This document shows positions 1 through 5,808 of a DNA stretch of 7,075 nucleotides, one piece after another. The DNA comes from Ignavibacteriales bacterium (GTDB lineage Bacteria > Bacteroidota > Ignavibacteria > UBA10030 > SZUA-254), in assembly GCA_016207985.1 (NCBI GenBank), contig JACQYX010000130.1:1-7075 (forward strand), read 5' to 3'. Numbering within the stretch: position 1 is the first letter of the stretch; every line of letters starts with the position of its first letter. The position numbers and the translations under genes are program-made. Below the pieces are notes generated by a model. The model did not search any database, had not been told where the DNA came from, and saw only the letters and a list, made by a program, of their open reading frames with translations.

Positions 1-1010
1 ATTGCGGCACAGGCAGGATTCATTGACGGTCCGCGTGTGTTGTCAAATATGGCATTAGATCGTTGGATGCCTACAAGGTTCGCTACACTCAGCGATCGTT
101 TGGTTACACAAAATGGAATTTTAATTATGGGTGGCGGAGCGCTTATATTGATGATAGCTACACATGGCTCGGTTCGATTTCTTGTCGTTCTTTACAGCAT
201 AAACGTATTTATTACTTTTGTTTTATCTCAACTGGGCATGGTTCGCCACTGTTGGATAGAACGCAAACAAGAAAAGCATTGGGAAAAGAAATTACTAATC
301 AACGGGATTGGATTGCTGTTGACATCGTTTATACTTGTCTCGGCGTTCTAAAGTTCTTTGAAGGTGGCTGGATTACACTAATAATTACAGGCGGACTTGT
401 GGGGGTTGTCGTTCTTGTCCGACGTCATTATACTCAAATACAAAAACTTCTAGGTCGTTTAAACTCTCTCGTCAATGTTGTTGAGTCTGTTGACAATCCT
501 ATTACTCCGCAAGATATCAAGAATCCCAAACCGGAAGCGGCATACAATCCTAAATCCAAAACAGCCGTCATAATGGTGAATGGTTTCAACGGGCTGGGTT
601 TGCATACGCTGTTCAGCGTGATCAGATTGTTCGGAGACATGTACAAGAATTATATTTTCGTTGAGGTCGGAATTTTTGATGCCGGTAATTTTAAAGGCAT
701 AACGGAAGTCGATCGACTACAAGCCTCGGTTAAAGCGGATGTTGACCGTTATAAAAATTATATGAGAGAAAACGGATATTATGCCGAAGGTTTTACGGCA
801 GTAGGCATTGATGTTGTTGAAGAAGTCTCTCTGCTTTCGGAAAAAATTCTTGAGAAATATCCGCAGGCGGTCTTTTTCGGTGGACAACTTGTATTTGGAA
901 AAGAATCTTTCTTCGCCCGCTGGCTTCACAACTATACAATTTTTGCAATACAGCGAAGATTTTACCAGCAGGGAACTCCAGTCGTCATATTACCAATCCG
1001 GGTGTATTAA
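1..1010 (+). pseudogene. APC-family amino acid permease, 3' part, frameshifted
   Basis: This is the C-terminal part of an amino acid/polyamine permease of the APC superfamily, an inner-membrane secondary transporter; its substrate cannot be told. The reading frame enters from the window edge. The first 116 codons (1-348) encode the motif AAQAGFIDGPRVLSNMA and three hydrophobic segments (about 118-174, 175-237 and 292-345), then stop at TAA 349-351. The protein continues in another frame from about 345 (VLKFFEGGW, a fourth hydrophobic segment near 366-420) to TAA 1008-1010. That part includes a soluble tail of about 190 residues ending NYTIFAIQRRF...PIRVY. The join reads naturally if one base is missing near 341-346 (S-A-V-L-K-F-F). 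Similar tailed permeases are known to me from several phyla, but the role of the tail is unclear. Everything after the shift is uninterrupted, which fits a recent mutation or a sequencing error. It has no evident functional link to the sugar importer downstream. Confidence 0.8.
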
Positions 1011-1045
1011 ACCGGGAAAACATTGAAAAGTTCTTTTTTGCTTTA

Positions 1046-1077
1046 TTGATTTTTCCTTCTTTTATTTGTAAGATAAT
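1046..1077 (+). promoter_or_regulatory. possible promoter before permease 1
   Basis: The AT-rich 103-base gap between the APC gene and permease 1 contains TTGATT (1046-1051), 17 bases, then TAAGAT (1069-1074), a four-of-six match to each sigma-70 box. An overlapping GATAAT (1072-1077) is a closer -10 box but leaves a 20-base spacer. Either would give a leader of roughly 30 bases before the TTG start. This is a plausible place for the importer operon's promoter, because the gene family changes here, but AT-rich DNA produces such matches easily. Confidence 0.25.
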
Positions 1078-1113
1078 GCAATCTAAAGTTATCAAATTAA
1101 CGAATTCAAACTC

Positions 1114-2058
1114 TTGAAATCCAAACGTCTCGGCATCTGGCTCGCTTTGATTGTGGAAGTTGTGCTTCTCACGATTCTAACGTCTTCATTTGGCGGCGGT
1201 AACTTCTTCGAGTCGACATTCCTTAACTGGTCTAATATCTCACAAGTAATAAGAGCATTGTCGTTCATAGCCATCATGGCGGTTGGACAATCGCTTGTAA
1301 TCATTACAGCAGGTATTGATTTATCTGTCGGCTCTATACTCGGACTTTCCGGTGTCGTAACCGCAGTGTTAATGAATAACGGATTCGATGTAGCTTCATC
1401 GGCTATACTCGGTTTGGTTGTAGGATCGCTCTGTGGCTTGGCGAATGGGTTACTTATTACAGAAACAAAGCTTCCTCCGTTCATTGCAACGCTTGGAATG
1501 ATGAGTATCGCTCGCGGTTTAGCATTCGCACTAACAGGCGGAGAGACTATCCGAAATTTACCGGCAGAATTTTTGACTCTTGGTCAAGGAACAATCTTGA
1601 GCATACCGATTCCAATTATCATAATGGCAATCTTCGCATTCGTTGTTGGATATTTCTTGAAAGCCACAAAATGGGGGCGTTATGTTTATGCCATCGGTGG
1701 GAATGAAGAAGCATCCCACTTCAGCGGTGTGAATGTTGCAAGAATGAAAATTTTAGTTTATACTTTATGCGGCTTTGCTGCGGGAATTGCAGGCGTTTTA
1801 TTCACTGCACGATTTGGTGTCGGACAATCTACTGCCGGACTTGGTTACGAGCTTGATGTCATCGCTGCTGCAGTTATTGGCGGAATAAGTCTGAGCGGCG
1901 GGCGTGGAACAATTCTCGGCGCTATCATCGGCTCATTGCTGATGGGTATACTTCGCAACGGACTGGTTCTGTTGAACGTCTCTGCATACTGGCAGCAGGT
2001 AGCAATTGGACTTGTAATTTTGTTAGCTGTAATATTGGATAGAAAGACAAAACGATAA
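1114..2058 (+). CDS. CUT2-family sugar ABC transporter permease 1 (RbsC-like)
   Basis: Inner-membrane subunit of a ribose/xylose/galactose-class ABC importer (BPD_transp_2 family), 314 residues, a normal length for RbsC. A short basic N-terminus precedes the first membrane segment (about 8-24). The family motif AGIDLSVG lies at 66-73 at the start of a membrane helix, NGLLITETKLPPFIATLG at 111-128, and GRYVYAIGGNEEAS at 188-201. The conserved cytoplasmic loop that contacts the ATPase follows at about 246-265 (ELDVIAAAVIGG, then SGGRGT), then RNGL at 281-284. About eight to ten hydrophobic segments are visible. The start is taken as TTG at 1114: no ATG or GTG lies in frame between the upstream stop (1084-1086) and the conserved region, and no clear Shine-Dalgarno precedes it, so initiation may be weak. 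The stop codon overlaps the left end of the palindromic element at 2056-2151. It shares its domain plan with the broken permease 2 and could be its partner in a heterodimer or its functional replacement. Substrate not determinable. Confidence 0.93.
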   Translation: MKSKRLGIWLALIVEVVLLTILTSSFGGGNFFESTFLNWSNISQVIRALSFIAIMAVGQSLVIITAGIDLSVGSILGLSGVVTAVLMNNGFDVASSAILGLVVGSLCGLANGLLITETKLPPFIATLGMMSIARGLAFALTGGETIRNLPAEFLTLGQGTILSIPIPIIIMAIFAFVVGYFLKATKWGRYVYAIGGNEEASHFSGVNVARMKILVYTLCGFAAGIAGVLFTARFGVGQSTAGLGYELDVIAAAVIGGISLSGGRGTILGAIIGSLLMGILRNGLVLLNVSAYWQQVAIGLVILLAVILDRKTKR

Positions 2059-2151
2059 CCCTCACCCCCGCCCGCCTACGGCGTTCGGGCGGGCTATAAT
2101 CCCTCTCCCAAAGTGGGAGAGGGATGTCACGAAATGACAGGGAGAGGGTCA
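2056..2151 (+). repeat. palindrome-rich intergenic element A (~96 bp)
   Basis: The ends are imperfect inverted repeats: TAACCCTCACCC (2056-2067) against GGGAGAGGGTCA (2140-2151), 10 of 12 positions pairing. Three hairpins lie inside. The first has a 7-bp GC stem (2070-2076 with 2088-2094) and an 11-base loop. The second has a 12-bp perfect stem (2099-2110 with 2114-2125) and a 3-base loop. The third has a small stem (TGTCA 2125-2129 with TGACA 2135-2139), which shares base 2125 with the second. The TAA of permease 1 forms the left tip. It shares architecture and the blocks TATAATCC and GGATGT with element B (4209-4302). It looks like a dispersed MITE- or REP-like element. No oligo-T run follows, so it is not a standard terminator, though it could stabilise or attenuate the operon mRNA. 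Confidence 0.7.
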
Positions 2152-2176
2152 AACAAGAAAATTCAAATTAAAATTT

Positions 2177-2180
2177 GAGG
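2177..2180 (+). promoter_or_regulatory. ribosome binding site of binding protein 1
   Basis: GAGG ends seven bases before the ATG at 2188. It lies outside element A, in an AT-rich stretch, and supports that ATG as the start. Confidence 0.6.
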
Positions 2181-2187
2181 AATTAAA

Positions 2188-3138
2188 ATGAAAAAACACT
2201 TAGTTGTAGTCACTGCCATCATTCTTATTCTTTTTGGTTGCGGCAAGACACAAGAAGAGAAGAAATTAGTTTTTGCATTCGTGCCGAAACTTTTAGACAA
2301 TCCAGTTTTTCAGGTTGCCTGGCAGGGTGCTCAAGCGGCAGCAAAGGATTTGGGTGGGGGAAAAATAGAAGTTCAGCGTTTTGCACCCGTTAAATCGGAT
2401 GCCGTTGAGCAAGCACAAATTATCGAAAGTCTTATCGAGAAGAAAGTTGACGGCATAGCTATTTCCGTCAACGATGCCGATGCACTCAAAGAATCTATTG
2501 ATAAAGCAGTCAATGCCGGAATCCCTGTTGTCACATTCGATTCAGATGCACCGAAAAGCAAGCGAATCTCGTTTTACGGTACAAACAATCCCGGAAGCGG
2601 CAAAACAATGGGTGAGTATCTTGTGAAGTATATGGGAAAGAAAGGTAAGATCGCTTTATTAATGGGAACACCCGGTGCCCCGAATCTTGAAGAACGTAAA
2701 AATGGATTGGTCGAATACCTGAAAGAATTTCCTGAGATTAAAATTGTAGCGACAGAATATTGTTACGATGATGTCAATAAAGGTGTCAGCGGGATGGAAG
2801 CTGTAATGCAGGCACATAAAGATTTAAACGGCTGGATATTGATCGGTGGATGGGGAATATTCACACCGCCGCCCGGTCCGTTTGCTGCAAAGAAACCCGG
2901 TGAGGTTACACTTATAGCTTTCGATGCACTACCGGAGGAACTTGATTATGTTCGACAAGGTTACGCCCAAGCACTTATCGGACAAAAGCTCTGGGGATGG
3001 GGATATGAGAGTGTTCGCATGCTCAAGGAAATTAAGGGAGGAAAGCAGCTTCCACCAATTATTGATTCTGGTGTCGACATTGTGACGAAAGAAAATGTTG
3101 AAGAGTATGCGATGAAGTGGAAAACAGGCAAATTCTAG
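2188..3138 (+). CDS. sugar ABC transporter substrate-binding lipoprotein 1
   Basis: Periplasmic sugar-binding protein of the Peripla_BP_4/type-1 fold, 316 residues, anchored as a lipoprotein. Residues 1-17 form a basic and hydrophobic signal peptide with lipobox LFGC, so the lipidated cysteine is C18. The first lobe starts at KLVFAFVPKLLDNPVFQVAWQG (segment 26-47). The repeat-like IIESLIEKKVDGIAIS (78-93) and GIPVVTFDSD (111-120) are typical of the family. By alignment with E. coli RbsB from memory, D118, R170, D246 and Q266 fall at sugar-contact positions. The usual N-D of the second lobe is replaced by an aromatic, proline-rich stretch GGWGIFTPPPGPF (220-232), so the substrate probably differs from ribose and from that of binding protein 2. 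A variant with GGW at this point occurs in a subgroup of sugar-binding proteins, as far as I recall. It follows permease 1 by 129 bases, most of them element A. Confidence 0.9.
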   Translation: MKKHLVVVTAIILILFGCGKTQEEKKLVFAFVPKLLDNPVFQVAWQGAQAAAKDLGGGKIEVQRFAPVKSDAVEQAQIIESLIEKKVDGIAISVNDADALKESIDKAVNAGIPVVTFDSDAPKSKRISFYGTNNPGSGKTMGEYLVKYMGKKGKIALLMGTPGAPNLEERKNGLVEYLKEFPEIKIVATEYCYDDVNKGVSGMEAVMQAHKDLNGWILIGGWGIFTPPPGPFAAKKPGEVTLIAFDALPEELDYVRQGYAQALIGQKLWGWGYESVRMLKEIKGGKQLPPIIDSGVDIVTKENVEEYAMKWKTGKF

Positions 3139-3143
3139 GTCAA

Positions 3144-3171
3144 TTCAAAATTCAAAAGTCAAAATTAAAAT
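3144..3171 (+). repeat. degenerate 7-bp tandem repeat in AT-rich spacer
   Basis: Four consecutive heptads read TTCAAAA, TTCAAAA, GTCAAAA, TTAAAAT, immediately after the stop of binding protein 1. The 121-base spacer (3139-3259) holds no gene. A related run (ATTCAAATTAAAATTT) precedes binding protein 1 at 2161-2176. It could be drift of AT-rich DNA, or a small repeat placed between genes. Confidence 0.5.
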
Positions 3172-3248
3172 AAAATTGTCTGAAACATTTCGTTGACAAC
3201 AAACTAATGAAGAACAACCAACAACAAACATCAAGCTGATTATTTAGT

Positions 3249-3253
3249 AAGGA
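3249..3253 (+). promoter_or_regulatory. ribosome binding site of binding protein 2
   Basis: AAGGA ends six bases before the ATG at 3260, a standard spacing that fixes the start of binding protein 2. Confidence 0.6.
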
Positions 3254-3259
3254 TAATAA

Positions 3260-4177
3260 ATGAAACAAATATTTCTAATAATTACGATCTGCCTAATCTT
3301 CATTTCTTGTGGCAAGAAACAAGAATCCAAATCCACCAAAACTATCGGTGTTACTCTTCTTACACGTGCACATGTTTTCTACAAAGATTTAGAAGAAGGA
3401 TTGCAGACTGAAGCTGCAAAGAATGGTTATGAATTAATAATTACTGCCGGTGATTTCGATCTCGGCAAACAAAGCAACCAGATCGAAGATTTCATCACAC
3501 GAAAAATCGATGCCATCATAGTTTGTCCGGTTGATTCGCGTGGGGTAGGTCCCGCAATTAAAAAAGCAAATGACGCGAAGATTCCAGTCTTCACTGCCGA
3601 TATTGCTTCGCAGGAAGGCGAGATCGTCAGTCACATCGCTTCGGATAATGTTGCCGGTGGAAAATTGGCAGGAGAATATCTTGCAAAAGTCTTAAATGGT
3701 AAAGGAAAAGTTGCAATCATAGGTCAGCCGACTGTAACCTCGGTGCTGGATAGAACGCAAGGATTCAAAGATGCAATTGCTAAATATCCCGACATTAAAA
3801 TTGTTGCCGACTTAAACGCTGAGGGCGTTCGTGATAAGGCAATGCAGATTACTTCCGATATTTTGCAGGCACATCCCGATCTCGATGGTATTTTCGGCAT
3901 CAACGATGATTCCGCACTCGGTGCGCTCGATGCGGTTATGCAGTATAAACGTACTAACGTAAAGATTGTCGGATACGACGCAACACCGCCGGCACGAGAT
4001 GCGATACTCAAGGATACACCGTTGAAAGCCGATGTTATCCAGAACCCAAAGAAAATCGGTGAGACAACGATCCAGAAAATCAAGGAACATTTTTCAGGTG
4101 TAGATGTTCCAAAAGTTGTTCCTGTTGAGGTTGGAATTATGGACAAGGAAGCACTTCAAAAAGAATTAGTAAAGTAG
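3260..4177 (+). CDS. RbsB-like sugar-binding lipoprotein 2
   Basis: Periplasmic sugar receptor of the ribose-binding-protein family, 305 residues. Signal peptide 1-16 with lipobox FISC predicts lipidation at C17. The mature protein begins its first lobe at TIGVTLLTRAHVFYKDLEEG (28-47), carries the strongly RbsB-like stretch GEIVSHIASDN (120-130), and its second lobe has GINDDSALGALDA (213-225) and VGYDATPP (237-244). Aligned from memory with E. coli RbsB, the sugar-contacting residues D114, R165, N215, D240 and Q261 and the aromatics F40/Y41 are kept. The asparagine before the aromatics is H38, and the arginine after the first aspartate is I115. It therefore most likely binds a pyranose or pentose sugar related to ribose, with altered specificity, so I do not name it rbsB. 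The gene lies directly upstream of the ATPase, separated by element B, and probably feeds the same transporter. Confidence 0.92.
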   Translation: MKQIFLIITICLIFISCGKKQESKSTKTIGVTLLTRAHVFYKDLEEGLQTEAAKNGYELIITAGDFDLGKQSNQIEDFITRKIDAIIVCPVDSRGVGPAIKKANDAKIPVFTADIASQEGEIVSHIASDNVAGGKLAGEYLAKVLNGKGKVAIIGQPTVTSVLDRTQGFKDAIAKYPDIKIVADLNAEGVRDKAMQITSDILQAHPDLDGIFGINDDSALGALDAVMQYKRTNVKIVGYDATPPARDAILKDTPLKADVIQNPKKIGETTIQKIKEHFSGVDVPKVVPVEVGIMDKEALQKELVK

Positions 4178-4208
4178 TCGAAGTTGTACCTACACTTACA
4201 GAAATATA

Positions 4209-4302
4209 TGACCTTTCCTATAATCCTCCCCTTGGTAAGGGGAGGATGTACAGGCGAACAATTTCTCCCCCTTATTAAGGGGGAGAATAAAAGAGGGGGT
4301 CA
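4209..4302 (+). repeat. palindrome-rich intergenic element B (~94 bp)
   Basis: The ends are TGACC (4209-4213) and GGTCA (4298-4302). In RNA the pairing continues inward through three U-G pairs (4214-4216 with 4295-4297). Two perfect hairpins lie within: 11-bp stem 4223-4233 with 4237-4247, loop GGT; and 11-bp stem 4263-4273 with 4277-4287, loop ATT. The blocks TATAATCC (4219-4226) and GGATGT (4244-4249) are shared with element A at nearly the same distance (25 against 27 bases), and both elements end in GGGTCA. The element occupies most of the 125-base gap between binding protein 2 and the ATPase, which contains no gene. No oligo-T tract follows either hairpin. Confidence 0.7.
4293..4299 (+). 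promoter_or_regulatory. ribosome binding site of the ATPase, inside element B
   Basis: GAGGGGG sits three bases before the ATG at 4303 and is the only Shine-Dalgarno candidate. It forms the right end of element B, and five of its seven bases (4295-4299) can pair with the element's left end (4212-4216). Translation of the ATPase could thus be tuned by folding of the element. The close spacing may make it a weak site. The pairing is visible; regulation is inference. Confidence 0.5.
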
Positions 4303-5808
4303 ATGATACCACTCCTCCAAATGCAAAACATCCGCAAGCAGTATCCCGGTGTACTAGCACTATCAGATGTAAGCTTCGACCTTCGAGGCGGGGAAGTCCA
4401 TTGCCTTGTCGGCGAGAATGGTGCCGGCAAATCCACACTCATGAAAGTTCTCTCCGGCGCTATTAAGAAAGATGGCGGTTCCATTCTTATCGATAGAAAA
4501 GAAGTTGATTTTCATTCACCCGCCGATTCACAGCGAGTGGGGATCGGAATGATTTATCAGGAATTCAAATTAGTGCCGGAGCTTACAGTCGCTGAAAATA
4601 TTTTGTTGGGTAATGAGCCGACCAAAGGAAAATCTCCATTTGTAGATTACCCAAAGATGCACGAGATTTCACGAAATGCGCTTGCTCAGCTTGGTGAAGA
4701 AATTCCAACTACGGCAGTAGTAAGCTCGTTAAGTGTTGCACAACGGCAGATAGTTGAAATTGCAAAAGCGATCTCGAAGAAAGTTCGCATACTTGCAATG
4801 GATGAGCCATCGGCTGCTCTCACCGAAAATGAGCTGAAAAATCTTTTTACTGTCATCCGTAGATTGAAAGCTGAAGATGTTGGCATCATTTATATATCTC
4901 ATCGACTCGAAGAAATATTTGAAATCGGTGACCGGCTGACCGTTTTACGTGATGGGAAATTTATCCATAGCTGCAATGTCGCAGAATCAGATCGAAGAAG
5001 TCTCGTTCGCTGGATGGTAGGAAGAGAATTGGAACAGGAATATCCTAAGGTCGAATTACAGCGTGGTGATGAAATCCTGAGAGTGGAAAGTATAAATTCT
5101 AAATTGCTGGATAATATCAATCTAACCGTTCATCGAGGAGAAATAGTTGGACTTGCTGGGCTTGTTGGCGCAGGAAGGAGTGAGCTTGCTCGAATTATAT
5201 TTAGTGCCGATCCGAAAGAGGGCGGCTCAATCTATCTTAATAGAAAAGAAATCCATCCACACTCTCCTCGCGAAGCTATCGATCTCGGCATCGGTCTTCT
5301 CACGGAAGATCGAAACAAATACGGCTTGATTATGCAGATGAATGTGAGGGAAAATATTTCTCTTTCAAATTTGAGGGATGTTGTAAAGGGACTTTTCATC
5401 AATCGTACAAAAGAAAATTCAGTCGCGGATAAATTCACGAACGAGCTGCGGATAAAAACTCCGTCAATAGATCAGGAAGTTGAAAATCTTAGCGGTGGCA
5501 ACCGACAGAAGGTTGTCCTTGCTCGATGGCTCTTCACGAAATCAAAGCTTCTTATTTTCGATGAGCCAACGGTAGGGATAGACGTTGGTGTTAAATATGA
5601 AATCTATAACCTCATCAACCAATTAGCAAAAGATGGCATCGGTGTTATTGTTATTTCTTCCGACCTCCCAGAGCTACTTGGTATCAGTGACCGCATAGCT
5701 GTAATGTGGGAAGGAAAACTAACCGGAATTCTTTCTCGAGCCGAAGCTACACAGGAAAAAGTGATGACACTCGCAACTGGCGGTACGGTGGAAGTTAGCA
5801 ATGTCTGA
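4303..5808 (+). CDS. CUT2-family sugar ABC transporter ATPase (RbsA/MglA-like)
   Basis: Cytoplasmic motor of the importer: two fused nucleotide-binding domains, 501 residues, the usual length. Domain 1 (about 1-240) has Walker A GENGAGKST (37-45), Q-loop Q86, signature LSVAQ (143-147), Walker B ILAMDE (163-168) and switch histidine H200. Domain 2 (about 255-495) has the divergent Walker A GLVGAGRSE (286-294), in which arginine replaces the lysine. It also has an intact signature LSGGN (396-400), Walker B LLIFDE (416-421), and serines in place of the switch histidine (ISSDLPE, 451-457). This asymmetry, with one normal and one degenerate ATP site, is characteristic of RbsA, MglA and XylG, so it is not a defect. 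It is the only ATPase in the window and must serve both permeases if both belong here. Its last eight bases overlap the permease 2 start, implying coupled translation. Exact sugar unknown. Confidence 0.96.
   Translation: MIPLLQMQNIRKQYPGVLALSDVSFDLRGGEVHCLVGENGAGKSTLMKVLSGAIKKDGGSILIDRKEVDFHSPADSQRVGIGMIYQEFKLVPELTVAENILLGNEPTKGKSPFVDYPKMHEISRNALAQLGEEIPTTAVVSSLSVAQRQIVEIAKAISKKVRILAMDEPSAALTENELKNLFTVIRRLKAEDVGIIYISHRLEEIFEIGDRLTVLRDGKFIHSCNVAESDRRSLVRWMVGRELEQEYPKVELQRGDEILRVESINSKLLDNINLTVHRGEIVGLAGLVGAGRSELARIIFSADPKEGGSIYLNRKEIHPHSPREAIDLGIGLLTEDRNKYGLIMQMNVRENISLSNLRDVVKGLFINRTKENSVADKFTNELRIKTPSIDQEVENLSGGNRQKVVLARWLFTKSKLLIFDEPTVGIDVGVKYEIYNLINQLAKDGIGVIVISSDLPELLGISDRIAVMWEGKLTGILSRAEATQEKVMTLATGGTVEVSNV

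Noticed and set aside
340..360. Programmed -1 frameshift joining the two parts of the APC permease
   Set aside because: The shift direction fits, but there is no slippery X-XXY-YYZ heptamer at the junction and no obvious downstream stem; a missing base is simpler.
1011..1040. Rho-independent terminator after the APC gene
   Set aside because: The T-rich run near 1031-1039 is preceded only by a trivial AAAAG/CTTTT pairing without a usable loop or GC stem.
1092..1484. Antisense open frame of 130 codons under permease 1
   Set aside because: It lies opposite a well-supported permease, has low-complexity serine/threonine/proline content typical of reverse-strand reading, and no recognisable domain.
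3193..3221. Promoter with a perfect TTGACA between the two binding-protein genes
   Set aside because: TTGACA is at 3193-3198, but the bases 17 positions later (AACCAA) do not resemble a -10 box, and nearby spacings give none either.
3724..4146. Antisense open frame of 140 codons under binding protein 2
   Set aside because: It mirrors the coding periodicity of the RbsB-like gene and shows no domain or ribosome binding site.
4220..4290. CRISPR-like or tandem repeat array from the C- and G-runs
   Set aside because: These are two separate hairpins of different sequence with no regular repeat-spacer structure and no cas gene nearby.
5545..5670. Damaged second ATP site in the double ATPase
   Set aside because: The arginine in the second Walker A and the missing switch histidine are normal for the RbsA/MglA/XylG family.
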